Positions 27,663-36,904 of a stretch of 64,000 bases of DNA are shown piece after piece. Under the pieces are notes generated by a model. It was given only the letters and a program-made list of their open reading frames with translations, had not been told where the DNA came from and made no database searches. Every line of letters begins with the position of its first letter. Position 1 is the stretch's first letter. The translations under genes and the position numbers were made by a program. Origin of the DNA: MED-G105 sp039025235 (GTDB taxonomy: Bacteria; Pseudomonadota; Alphaproteobacteria; Caulobacterales; Parvularculaceae); contig JBCCOS010000008.1 of assembly GCA_039025235.1 (NCBI GenBank), forward strand, positions 168,947 to 232,946, read 5' to 3'.

Positions 27663-28130
27663 TTAGACTTCGCGTTTGTTCTTTGGATTCATAGATGCAA
27701 CGTCGAGCACCTCTGGCGATTGCGCCTCATGCGGATGATTACCGCCAGCATAGACCTTCAGATTGGTCATTTGGCTGCGGGCGAGCGGCGATTCTTTCGG
27801 CATCATGCGCTGCACTGCTTTTGTAATCACACGGTCCGGATGCGCGCCATCGAGGATCTTGTCCATCGTTCGTTCTTTGATGCCACCAGGATATCCGGTA
27901 TGCCAGTAGAACTTTTTATCGGTACGCTTGTTTCCGGTGAAAACGACTTTCTCAGCATTCACCACAACAACATGATCACCACAGTCCACATGAGGCGTAA
28001 AGCTCGGCTTGTGCTTACCGCGCAATCTGGCAGCGATAATCGATGCTAGCCGACCAACAACAAGGCCCTCAGCATCTATTAGCACCCATTTTTTCTCCAC
28101 CTCACCAGGCTTCGCAGAATAGGTCTTCAT
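27663..28130 (-). CDS. rplM: Ribosomal protein L13 (uL13)
   Basis: 155 residues from the ATG at 28130, where MKTYSAKPGEVEKKWVLIDA gives the standard N-terminus; an upstream in-frame start at 28193 adds 21 unlike residues and is rejected. Motifs VVGRLAS and HTGYPGGIKERTM are typical. First gene of the rplM-rpsI operon; its promoter and any leader lie in the 28131-28460 spacer shared with the divergent acyltransferase gene. Confidence 0.98.
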   Translation of the reverse strand: MKTYSAKPGEVEKKWVLIDAEGLVVGRLASIIAARLRGKHKPSFTPHVDCGDHVVVVNAEKVVFTGNKRTDKKFYWHTGYPGGIKERTMDKILDGAHPDRVITKAVQRMMPKESPLARSQMTNLKVYAGGNHPHEAQSPEVLDVASMNPKNKREV

Positions 28131-28460
28131 TACTATTATCCATTTCGGCACCGCGCGATTGTTGAACCAAAAAAACTCAGTAAACCACCGCACGATAGGG
28201 TCTAATTTGCGTGCGTTTCATAGCCCATATACCAATCCACGCCCTACGGTAGTTGCATAAGGGCAAAAAACCGTCAACATATTTCTTTTTATTCAATAAA
28301 TACAGTGACTTATTGATGTGGTATTAAATTACCGAAATGCAAGTGGCGAAAAGATACTCATTTATATTGCTGTACGAACGTCGCAATTGATTGCAACGAA
28401 GTTGTCATCAACGCTAGAGATTACCAAACATGGTCTTTTTCAATCTCTAAGACACGGTAA

Positions 28461-29690
28461 ATGCTCAAAAACGGTTTGCCCATACACGATAATTCCTTTC
28501 ATGTGACTGCTCATCAAAAGGGCGTTATCGACGATCTCCAGATCTTGCGTGGATGGGCCATCTTATTTGTTCTTTTTTGGCATTTGCAGATGAACAAAGC
28601 CACTAGACCAATTGTGCCGGAAGAATTCTCAGCCTGGCTCAGGTTCAACACAGGGGTTGATCTATTTTTCGCGATATCAGGGTTCGTTATCGCGCGCTCA
28701 TTTCTTCCCGTGTTTTACGCCACACCTCGCATAAAAAAACGCTTTTCAATTGTCAGTGAATTCTGGATCAGGCGTGCTTTTAGACTGTTTCCATCAGCTT
28801 GGTCTTGGGCAATTTCGATTATAATTGGCGGCTTCGTCTTTTCGACATCGACACGTTGGGGCGTATTCGAAGACAACTTAAAAGGTGCACTGAGCGTATT
28901 TTTTCATTATGCTAATTATTTTGCATCTCAAAATCAGTGGAACACAGGTCCATTCAACATCTATTGGAGTCTATCGTTAGAAGAACAGTTTTACATCTGT
29001 TTACCACTACTAGGTTTAGCAACGGGGAGACCCATTGGTCTCGCCATATCACTTATCATCGCAATTGGTGTCCGGTTGTGGAACCCACTGCCTATCATGG
29101 CGATATGGTATCGATACGAAGGAATGGCATTAGGCGTACTGCTGGCAATGGCACAAATGTATCTTGCCCCTTACTACGCACGGCTGGAGCCGAAATTCCT
29201 CTCTGCACCCGCTTTACGCCTCTTTACATTCATTACGCTTGTCGCTGGGATGGTTTTATGCGCATCGCCCAAAACCGCTAAATTATTAGGTGTCAACTTT
29301 TTGGATCTCCACTTCCTAGTGGCGGTTTTTGCAATACTGATTGTCTTTATAGCAAGTTTTGACAGAGACTATCTTGCTCCGCCAGGCATTTTGAAGTCTC
29401 TCATGCTCTGGATTGGTGCGCGATCATATGCGTTATATCTATGCCATATCATTGTTTTATTTTTCGTGGTAGACGGAATGACGTTCATGGGTCTCTATCA
29501 CAATGACAGCACAGCTGCGCGCATGCTTGTCGTATGCGTTTCAATACCATTGATGTTTTGGTTGGCAGATCAGAACTTTAAAATTATCGAGCAACCATTA
29601 AACGCATACGGCAAGAAACTTACGAAGAGGCTATCGACGACATCAGATCATGTAAGCCACTCTGAACAACAGAAGCGATTGGTAAAATAG
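28461..29690 (+). CDS. Acyltransferase 3 family membrane protein
   Basis: 409 residues with about ten hydrophobic helices. It begins with the family signature IDDLQILRGWAILFVLFWH, containing the conserved Arg and His of acyltransferase 3 (OafA/YrhL) enzymes. GVDLFFAISGFVIARSF follows, then WSLSLEEQFYICLPLLG. The family transfers acetyl or other acyl groups onto surface polysaccharides or peptidoglycan in the inner membrane. No glycan-synthesis genes adjoin it, so the acceptor is unknown. Single gene, divergent from rplM. Confidence 0.88.
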   Translation: MLKNGLPIHDNSFHVTAHQKGVIDDLQILRGWAILFVLFWHLQMNKATRPIVPEEFSAWLRFNTGVDLFFAISGFVIARSFLPVFYATPRIKKRFSIVSEFWIRRAFRLFPSAWSWAISIIIGGFVFSTSTRWGVFEDNLKGALSVFFHYANYFASQNQWNTGPFNIYWSLSLEEQFYICLPLLGLATGRPIGLAISLIIAIGVRLWNPLPIMAIWYRYEGMALGVLLAMAQMYLAPYYARLEPKFLSAPALRLFTFITLVAGMVLCASPKTAKLLGVNFLDLHFLVAVFAILIVFIASFDRDYLAPPGILKSLMLWIGARSYALYLCHIIVLFFVVDGMTFMGLYHNDSTAARMLVVCVSIPLMFWLADQNFKIIEQPLNAYGKKLTKRLSTTSDHVSHSEQQKRLVK

Positions 29691-29792
29691 TTATGCGCTT
29701 ACAACTCAAGCGGCTACCGACCCACGCGCCAGGAAATGCACAACATTAAAGACTTAAAGCCGTTCAGTAATTCCATTTGAAACCGAGCGGAT
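29690..29792. repeat. Degenerate two-hairpin repeat (family B-like)
   Basis: Shows GGAAATGCACAACATTAAAG, GACTTAAAGCCGTTCAG and the small palindrome TTCCATTTGAA, in the same order as copy 53400-53505. It fills the gap between the convergent acyltransferase and serine hydrolase genes. Confidence 0.5.
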
Positions 29793-29799
29793 TTGGTTA

Positions 29800-31596
29800 T
29801 CACGGCATAGCTTGTTTATACTGCACCCCAGCCATAGCGGCATCCATGACCCTTTCGAAGTTAGTATTAAAGACACCATAACTGCTGATCTTAAAGCGCT
29901 GGACACCACCATTTTTATCATTCTCAAATATGAGCGTATACTCCTCGCGGTATGCAGATGACGGCCAGTAGACCTGAAACATATTTGGACCAAACGGAAT
30001 CAGTGGCACTGGCTTCAGAGTACGAAAATTCCCTATAGTGAGGCCATCACGGTCGCTGGCTACCGTAAGAAAGGCGTCGAGCTCGGCGCTATAATAACGC
30101 CCCTCGAAATCACCCTTCGCAATTGCAGCCTCGGACATCGGTTGAAATGATGAGTTTTGCTTTTCGTAGGAAACGGGGCCGCTGAACCCTGAGTTGGTGT
30201 AAGGTTGTAGAATACCTGTGATGTTTCCATCGCTATCACGTACCAAAGAGCCATTTGGCAGTTTTGATCCGCCCAGGGAGTAGGTATCATCAGTTCGAAA
30301 CGCAATCGGCGCACCGCCGCTAGGCGAGACAAGCTCTAACCCCTTCTGGCCCTTTTGAATGGAGAAGCCCACACCGTCCGCCGACAGATACTGTCCAATA
30401 GCGGTTAAATCGACGTCACCTACCAATGGTGCGACCTCATCCGGTTGTGGGTTCGGGCCTTCAGTAGGGAAATATTCCGCAGCCAGTGCTTTGAGTATAT
30501 CAACAACATCCTCTCCTCGATTGGTTGTTACAAAAATGCCTCCTTTTTCTGTCGGAAAATAGGCCATACGGGAGACGAACTCCTGGTCATGACCAGAGTG
30601 GCGAAAAGCGGACTGACCGGCGAGTTTATTTGATACGAGGCCAGAGGTATAACTATAGCTCTCACCATTTCGCAGTTTCCCTGGCTCAAACATGGCGGCA
30701 ACTGCTTTTTCATGTTCGGGAATCGGTTTCGCGTAATTATCAAGCCATTTGCCGAAATCATTGATCGTCGTCCATAAGCCACTTGTTCCGTAGGATGCAT
30801 AACCGAACGGCACGCGACGCCAAGTCCCTCTAGGGTCGATATGCGTATTAAACGGATCTTTTGAATAAGGCGTGGCGGCATTAGCCCATTCATTACTGAC
30901 CTTTGTGCGATAACGCGTGCGGCTCATTCCTAAAGGTTCAAAAACACGCTCCTCCATGAAATCACCAAAGGGTTCACCCGCCGCTTTCTCAATGACCTCA
31001 GCGAGAACCGCGTAAGCGGAATTACTATAAGTCCAGCGTGATCCTGGTTTGAAATCGAGGGCTTTGTAGCGGCCAATCATCCGCATTATATGATCTTGTT
31101 CCAGGGAATCCGTTTCATTAAGACCAATCAATGGAAACGAAAACCAAACATCGCGAATGCCGCTTGAATGGTAGATTAGATCTTTTACGTATATCGGGTC
31201 ACTATAATGAGCCACTTCAGGGATCATGGCGCGCACATCATCGTCGGATGATAGTTTGCCTTCAGCAATAAGGAGCTGCGCGCCGAATGCCGTAAACTGC
31301 TTCGAAACGCTACCCACGCAAAAGAGCGTATCAGGATTAATAGGTGCCTGCGCGTCGATGTGGCGCTTTCCCCTCACCTCTGCGAAGAGTGTTTCACCGT
31401 TTTTACGGACGATTGCCGCGACGCCTGGGTCAGTTGAGTCGCCAACAAATGCATCAATTGCAGCAACAGCTGGATTACTCGAACCGGCAACGGGTCGCTC
31501 CGAAGACGAGCATGCCGCCAGAGCAGTGGAAGCAACCAGCAACCAACAACAATATGTTGCTAACTTATACAAAGACCGGATCGGCGCTTTGATCAT
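29800..31596 (-). CDS. Beta-lactamase-fold serine hydrolase, lipoprotein
   Basis: 598 residues from the ATG at 31596, which gives a signal peptide ending in LAAC (Cys29). Class C beta-lactamase/DD-peptidase motifs are present: SVSK at 96-99 and YSNSAYAVLAEVI (Tyr-Ser-Asn). A C-terminal region of about 200 residues forms a beta-barrel-like extension as in several esterases and D-aminopeptidases of this fold. Envelope-located hydrolysis of esters or D-amino-acid peptides is likely; beta-lactam cleavage is not implied. A second protein of this type is at 40136-41725. Confidence 0.87.
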   Translation of the reverse strand: MIKAPIRSLYKLATYCCWLLVASTALAACSSSERPVAGSSNPAVAAIDAFVGDSTDPGVAAIVRKNGETLFAEVRGKRHIDAQAPINPDTLFCVGSVSKQFTAFGAQLLIAEGKLSSDDDVRAMIPEVAHYSDPIYVKDLIYHSSGIRDVWFSFPLIGLNETDSLEQDHIMRMIGRYKALDFKPGSRWTYSNSAYAVLAEVIEKAAGEPFGDFMEERVFEPLGMSRTRYRTKVSNEWANAATPYSKDPFNTHIDPRGTWRRVPFGYASYGTSGLWTTINDFGKWLDNYAKPIPEHEKAVAAMFEPGKLRNGESYSYTSGLVSNKLAGQSAFRHSGHDQEFVSRMAYFPTEKGGIFVTTNRGEDVVDILKALAAEYFPTEGPNPQPDEVAPLVGDVDLTAIGQYLSADGVGFSIQKGQKGLELVSPSGGAPIAFRTDDTYSLGGSKLPNGSLVRDSDGNITGILQPYTNSGFSGPVSYEKQNSSFQPMSEAAIAKGDFEGRYYSAELDAFLTVASDRDGLTIGNFRTLKPVPLIPFGPNMFQVYWPSSAYREEYTLIFENDKNGGVQRFKISSYGVFNTNFERVMDAAMAGVQYKQAMP

Positions 31597-31780
31597 ATAT
31601 TGTTCTTTATCGCTATGCTGCATTTTTTGTACTTGAACTATTGGAAAACCCACGAACTTTGTCCTCGTCAGTTATTATGCCTCTTAATCCTCGTGTTTGT
31701 TACGATACCATCTTCGAAACGTCGAGGGCGCACACTTTCATATCTTATAGCGAATCCAATTAAACTCTACAGACCATTTG

Positions 31781-32662
31781 CTAAATTATGACGTCAATGG
31801 TCATGCCATCATAAGCCGGGCGGATGTACTCTGGCAGATGATCACAGAGGGTTTGGTAATCCATTGAAATATGAAGGTTGGTGAGAATGGCGCGCTCCGG
31901 CTGAACACGGTCGATCCATTCGAGCGTTAGATCGAGATGCGCATGAGAGCCATGAGGTTTCATCTGTAATGCGTCGACGATCCAAACTTTAACGCCTTTT
32001 AAGACTTCAAAGCTTTCATCTGAAATTTCTTTTACATCGCTAGAATAAGCAATATCGCCACACCGAAATCCAAGACTATCAACGCCGCCATGCCCCTGCC
32101 AAAAAGCAACGACCGGGATCGGCCCTGCCTCGCCTGCAATTTCAAAAACGTCACCATAATTCGGAATAGGTCGTTGTTCGAGGATTGGAGGATACCAACT
32201 TCCTTCTGGTTGAACAAAGCAATACCCAAACCGCTCCAGAATTGCTCCCGCCGTATGCGGATCAATATAGACCGGCACACGAGCCTTGTTTTGAAGGGCT
32301 AATACGCGTAGGTCATCGATACCATGGGTTTGATCTGCGTGATCATGCGTCATGAGAACAGCATCGACGGTGCCGACGCGTGCATTGAGTAATTGGGCAC
32401 GCATGTCCGGTGATGTATCGATTAACAATCGTGTTGGCGTGTCATCCAGAAAGGATCCTTCATCATTTATATTGAAACGCTCGACCAGTAATGAACACCG
32501 GGTGCGTCGGTTCTTTGGCTCATTAGGATCGCACACGCCCCAGTCTCCAGAACCGCCCTTCCCGCCAAGACGAGGGACACCGCCGGATGAGCCACACCCC
32601 AATATACGCGCACGAAGAATGGCGTTTGTCCGACCATTATTACTGTTTTGATTTTCCGGCAT
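31781..32662 (-). CDS. MBL-fold hydrolase, PhnP-like
   Basis: 293 residues. The N-terminus has LGCGSSGGVPRLGG and WGVCDPNEPKNRRTRCS, typical of the PhnP/RNase Z-like branch; the metal site is THDHADQTHG (His106, His108, Asp110). PhnP is a cyclic phosphodiesterase, but members in this gene position are uncharacterised. It is the last gene of the rlpA-dacA-tmk-holB-tatD-MBL run, 32 bp after tatD, an order conserved in many alphaproteobacteria. Confidence 0.88.
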   Translation of the reverse strand: MPENQNSNNGRTNAILRARILGCGSSGGVPRLGGKGGSGDWGVCDPNEPKNRRTRCSLLVERFNINDEGSFLDDTPTRLLIDTSPDMRAQLLNARVGTVDAVLMTHDHADQTHGIDDLRVLALQNKARVPVYIDPHTAGAILERFGYCFVQPEGSWYPPILEQRPIPNYGDVFEIAGEAGPIPVVAFWQGHGGVDSLGFRCGDIAYSSDVKEISDESFEVLKGVKVWIVDALQMKPHGSHAHLDLTLEWIDRVQPERAILTNLHISMDYQTLCDHLPEYIRPAYDGMTIDVII

Positions 32663-32694
32663 TGATACTTTCTGCGCGACACTGAGACCAAATG

Positions 32695-33525
32695 CTAGCC
32701 GTCAGCGATTTTCATATTTTCCCCCGTTAACGACAGCTTCGCAAGGTCGTTTCGTTCGGCGCGCGGAAAAAGTTTAAAGAAATTTTCTGTCGTGATTGCT
32801 GCAATCTCGTCGATCGGCATATCTTTAATTTCAGCAAGCTTTTCGGCCACATAAGGCAAATAAGCTGGTTCATTACATCGCCCGCGCTTTGGCACTGGCG
32901 CGAGATAAGGACAGTCTGTTTCAATGATAAGACGTGACATCGGCAACGCTTTCGCCACCGATCTGACGTCTTCGGCATTTTTGAAAGTAATGATCCCGGA
33001 AAAGGCTACATAGCCCCCCATATCAATCACAGCCTCGGCGAGCGACAAGCCACCTGTATAACAGTGCAATAGTGGGACCAGAGGTTTGCGCACCATCGCT
33101 TGCTCCAGTATTGCGCGCATATCATCGTCCGCATCACGCGTATGGATAATCAGTGGCAGGCCAGTCTCTTGTGCAGCCTCAATCTGCTTTTGAAGCACAA
33201 TAAGTTGTTCGGGCCTTGGAGAATATTCGTAATGAAAATCCAAACCGCATTCACCGACGCCTATGACATCTTTCTCCGCCGCAAGGTCAATCAAAAAATC
33301 TGACGTCAGATTTGGATGATCCACAGCATAGTGGGGATGCACACCAACAGATCGCCAGATGAATGAGTGTTTTGCACTGATATGTTTTATCTGGTCGGTA
33401 GAGTCGATTTTGTCAGATATTGTTAATAGGCCGCCAACACCAGCGGCGTTCGCACGTCGGATCAGATCTTCAATGTCATCATATTTTTCAGAATGAAGAT
33501 TAACGTGACTATCAATGAAAACCAT
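32695..33525 (-). CDS. TatD-family metal-dependent hydrolase
   Basis: 276 residues. The family pattern is clear: GVGECGLDFHYEYSP, LIIHTRDADDD, LLHCYTGG and IIETDCPYLAP. The first metal motif reads FIDSHVNLH, so the usual His-x-His has Asn9 in place of the second His. TatD proteins are 3'-5' DNA/RNA exonucleases or D-aminoacyl-type hydrolases. It follows holB by 42 bp; in many relatives metG lies between them but is absent here. Confidence 0.9.
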   Translation of the reverse strand: MVFIDSHVNLHSEKYDDIEDLIRRANAAGVGGLLTISDKIDSTDQIKHISAKHSFIWRSVGVHPHYAVDHPNLTSDFLIDLAAEKDVIGVGECGLDFHYEYSPRPEQLIVLQKQIEAAQETGLPLIIHTRDADDDMRAILEQAMVRKPLVPLLHCYTGGLSLAEAVIDMGGYVAFSGIITFKNAEDVRSVAKALPMSRLIIETDCPYLAPVPKRGRCNEPAYLPYVAEKLAEIKDMPIDEIAAITTENFFKLFPRAERNDLAKLSLTGENMKIADG

Positions 33526-33567
33526 TTTTCAAATAACTCTTAAAAATACAATTATTATTACACAACT

Positions 33568-34662
33568 TTATTTAAGCCGATTGAACTCGGTCAATATCGG
33601 TCCCATTGGCCGCATTCGACGTGCCACTTCTCGAAGTAGCGGACCGCGGTCAAGGTTCAACGCATCACCGCGACCAAGTAGTTCAAGACTATCGTCACGC
33701 GCATCAATGCAACCGGAAATGCCAGCCTCGCCTTTCTCGGCAACCGCTATGATACGAGACGTCAAACGTTCAGAAAGCAGATCCTTAAAAATACGCCAGG
33801 CCTCTTCGGCACCTCTGCCCGTCAACTGATTGATGACCGCATCAGGAATACCAGCTCGACCGACACTTTTCATAAACGCATCAACAGCATTAATTGCTGC
33901 GACGCCATCTGCCGCAGCAAGGGAAAGGGCAAAGCCAGGGCGACCACGCGACGCCGTTGCAATAGTCTCTGCGTCATCGCCGGTTGCCGCCCCTTCATTT
34001 TCGAGAAACGCCTTTATTGCCTGTTCGTCTACTTGTTTTAACGATAAGCGTCGGCAGCGAGACCGTATTGTCGCGAGCAAGCGTCCAGGTTGCGTTGAAA
34101 GCAGAAGAAGCGTCGTCCGTTTCGGTGGTTCTTCTAATACCTTCAATAGTGCATTTGCTGCATTGCGATTCATGTCGTCAGCTGTGTCAATGATCGCCAC
34201 ACGCCAACTCCCCATCGATGGCGTCTGCCCCAGCGATCGGGTTAACTGCCGGATCGTTTCAACGGAAATATCCTGTGCAAATTTCTGTGTTTTTTCATTC
34301 CAACTGGTCCTTGCCACGAACAAATCAGGATGAGCTCCAGCAGCAATCAGGTCGGCTCCCTTTGTCGACCCATAAGCATTGAAATTGAGGTCATTCGCCC
34401 CGCTTGTTGCCGATGTTTCATCGACGTTGAATCCAGTATCAACAGTCTTACTACTCAGCAGCGCCCGCGCAATACGAAAAGCAAAGGTTGCCTTACCAAT
34501 CCCTGCAGGACCCGTTAGCAACCAGCCATTTGTCAGATCGCCACGCGCAACAAGGCGAGCCGCCTGAGTTTCAATATCGCTGTTCCCGATAAAAGAACGC
34601 CGGCATTCAGGCGATTCAAATGCAGGATCAGGAGGGCCTTTATCACTGCCAGCCCTAGCCAT
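33568..34662 (-). CDS. holB: DNA polymerase III subunit delta'
   Basis: 364 residues from the ATG at 34662, whose first codons overlap the tmk stop by 8 nt, suggesting coupled translation (a GTG at 34674 is also in frame). Walker A GPAGIGKATF, VAIIDTADDMNRNAANALLK and EPPKRTTLLLLST with downstream IRSRCRRLSL are typical of the clamp-loader delta' subunit. It is a core replication gene in the same run as tmk. Confidence 0.93.
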   Translation of the reverse strand: MARAGSDKGPPDPAFESPECRRSFIGNSDIETQAARLVARGDLTNGWLLTGPAGIGKATFAFRIARALLSSKTVDTGFNVDETSATSGANDLNFNAYGSTKGADLIAAGAHPDLFVARTSWNEKTQKFAQDISVETIRQLTRSLGQTPSMGSWRVAIIDTADDMNRNAANALLKVLEEPPKRTTLLLLSTQPGRLLATIRSRCRRLSLKQVDEQAIKAFLENEGAATGDDAETIATASRGRPGFALSLAAADGVAAINAVDAFMKSVGRAGIPDAVINQLTGRGAEEAWRIFKDLLSERLTSRIIAVAEKGEAGISGCIDARDDSLELLGRGDALNLDRGPLLREVARRMRPMGPILTEFNRLK

Positions 34663-35356
34663 CTTGGCTGTCACCGCTGTTGGTTTGAGCGGTCCAGATT
34701 TCGATCAACGGCATAACTGCCATTCTTACGCGCTCTGCGACGACTGCCGCAGACCCAGATGCATCTATAACACAAATCCGAGCCGGTTCTTCATCCGCAA
34801 GCTGAAGAAAGGCAGCGCGAACTGCTTTCTGATATGCCAGGCCTTTTTCTTCGAAACGTCCCTCAAGACGCTCTTCTTTTTGCAGCGTTGCATCTCGCTT
34901 TTTAGCATTGCGCTGTTTTGCGCGCTCAAGAGCGCCAGCCTCTCCAAGGTCAAGTACAATTGTCAGATCAGGCCCATCATCGCCAACGATTAAATCATAA
35001 AGTGACGAAACGAATTCGGGTCCCAATGCCCCGGCAACACCTTGATACGCCATTGTTGAATCAGCAAAACGATCACACAGAACAATTTCGCCGCGCGCAC
35101 GCGCCGGATTAATCGTGTGCGTTAGATTTTCCGATCTCGCAGCGTACATTAATAAAGCCTCAGCGCGCGGTGTCCATGCGCCAACATCGCCTGTAACGAG
35201 AAGCGTTCGCAGCTTATCGCCCGCTGGCGAACCGCCTGGCTCTCGCGTTGTTAGGACCGGAACACCATATTCTTGAAGATGACTTGCAAGAGCCTTGACT
35301 TGAGTTGATTTACCAACGCCATCACCGCCCTCAAATGTTATGAAAGGAGCACGCAT
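34655..35356 (-). CDS. tmk: Thymidylate kinase
   Basis: 233 residues. P-loop FEGGDGVGKST at 8-18, REPGG and the DRF motif (LCDRFADSTMAYQG) are all present. It converts dTMP to dTDP. The C-terminus overlaps the start of holB. The gene is somewhat longer than average because of a charged insert (AKQRNAKKRDATLQKEERLE) in the LID region. Confidence 0.96.
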   Translation of the reverse strand: MRAPFITFEGGDGVGKSTQVKALASHLQEYGVPVLTTREPGGSPAGDKLRTLLVTGDVGAWTPRAEALLMYAARSENLTHTINPARARGEIVLCDRFADSTMAYQGVAGALGPEFVSSLYDLIVGDDGPDLTIVLDLGEAGALERAKQRNAKKRDATLQKEERLEGRFEEKGLAYQKAVRAAFLQLADEEPARICVIDASGSAAVVAERVRMAVMPLIEIWTAQTNSGDSQDG

Positions 35357-35455
35357 AGAAACAGATGCCTATGTAAGCCGGGCAACGTCAACTATAAATC
35401 GTTTTTTGTGTCCTGCACGTCATCACTGATTGTTGGCCGAATTTGCCGATGTTTC

Positions 35456-36685
35456 TCAGCTATCACTCTCCGGTGCATCTTTCTCAGGCTTTGCGAGAAG
35501 AGTTTTTGCCCCGAGGAGAATACGACCTAACGCACTGAGACGTTCGACACTTTCCCCTGCAAACAAAGGATGTTCCTCAGTGTTTTCGCCGCTCGTAACG
35601 CGCAAATATCCTAATTGGTCGCCCCGTTGAACCGGCGCAGGGACAGGTCCTTCATATACAATTGTTGCTTTTATATCGTCTCGTTCCGACCGATGAACCA
35701 AGATGGAAACATCATCTTTGACAACCAGCGGTATCGCAGGTGCACGCCCGCCAAAAACATCAGCGGATCCAACAGACGCGCCGGATGCAAACAACTCTTC
35801 TTTGATAAAGTCGCTGAACGCTAACCGCATCAAACGTCCGCTTTCTGAGCGCCTCACTTTATCTGATGGCAGTCCGTTCAACACAACAATGCGACGCTGT
35901 TTATCATTTAAAGCAGATCCAACGAGTCCAAAACCAGACTCCTCTGTATGACCCGTTTTCAATCCGTCTGCACCATCAACTCTACCGAGAATTGGATTGC
36001 GGTTTGGTTGAGTGATTTTTTCCCAAGTAAATTCCCGCTCACTAAAGAGAGTATAAAACTCGGGATATTCTGCGATAATTTTGCGGGAGAGCTTAGCGAG
36101 ATCACGCATACTCATTTTTTGATCAGGATCAGGCCAGCCAGATGCATTCGCAAAAGTAGAATCATTCAGCCCCCATTCACGAGCTTTGCGGTTCATAAGG
36201 TCAGCAAATGCCTCCTCAGAACCAGCAATATTTTCAGCAAGAACGATACACGCGTCATTGCCTGATTGGACGACAACGCCACGAAGCAAATCTTCGACAC
36301 GAATATTGGTATCCACACGGACCCACATTTTTGAGCCGCCCATGCGCCAAGCTTTTTCTGACACACTAAATTCATCATTAAGCGACAGTTCACCATTAGC
36401 GAGTTTTTCGAAAACAACCGCGACTGTCATCAGTTTACTCATTGACGCGGGCGCGGTTGGAATATCAGCATTCTTCTCGAATAGAGTCGCGCCGGTTTCA
36501 TAGTCCATTATGATAGCAAATTCAGCTGGCGTCGTAATTGTCTGAGCCATCGCTGCCGTCGATGTTGCCGTTGCCGTAAACGCTAGGGCAACCAATCCAA
36601 TTATGGCTCTACGGAAAGAAAATCGAGCAACGATTGGACGGACAGTGTTCAACGAAAATGACGATACTGGTTTATAACAACGCAT
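35456..36685 (-). CDS. D-alanyl-D-alanine carboxypeptidase (PBP5/6 family)
   Basis: 409 residues. Signal peptide to AMAQ (about residue 48). The active-site triad is complete: SMSK at 81-84, SGN at 141-143 and KTG at 243-245. A C-terminal PBP5-type beta domain follows, and the tail ends without the usual strong amphipathic membrane anchor. It trims the terminal D-Ala from peptidoglycan stem peptides. Sits between rlpA and tmk, the usual alphaproteobacterial neighbourhood. Confidence 0.94.
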   Translation of the reverse strand: MRCYKPVSSFSLNTVRPIVARFSFRRAIIGLVALAFTATATSTAAMAQTITTPAEFAIIMDYETGATLFEKNADIPTAPASMSKLMTVAVVFEKLANGELSLNDEFSVSEKAWRMGGSKMWVRVDTNIRVEDLLRGVVVQSGNDACIVLAENIAGSEEAFADLMNRKAREWGLNDSTFANASGWPDPDQKMSMRDLAKLSRKIIAEYPEFYTLFSEREFTWEKITQPNRNPILGRVDGADGLKTGHTEESGFGLVGSALNDKQRRIVVLNGLPSDKVRRSESGRLMRLAFSDFIKEELFASGASVGSADVFGGRAPAIPLVVKDDVSILVHRSERDDIKATIVYEGPVPAPVQRGDQLGYLRVTSGENTEEHPLFAGESVERLSALGRILLGAKTLLAKPEKDAPESDS

Positions 36686-36844
36686 AACAAACAGCTGTGC
36701 TTCCCTTAAAAACGAAACACGAATTATAGAATGCGCCGAAGTCTAGGGCTATAGCGGGAGATAATTTAATTCGAGCATTGCTCTGGTATACGAGTAACTG
36801 TGCCTGGGAACTATGCTTGGGAGCTATGCTTGAGACCAGCGAAT

Positions 36845-36885
36845 GAAAGCATCGCCCTGTTTCAAATTGAAGTGGCGACGCTTGA
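36845..36885. repeat. Half copy of the palindromic repeat after rlpA
   Basis: GCATCGCCCTG, then the palindrome TTTCAAATTGAA, then GTGGCGACGC. It is a single-hairpin relative of families A/B. Located 20 bp past the rlpA stop, so it may also affect termination or mRNA decay. Confidence 0.45.
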
Positions 36886-36904
36886 CGCGGTACGTATGAT
36901 TTAT

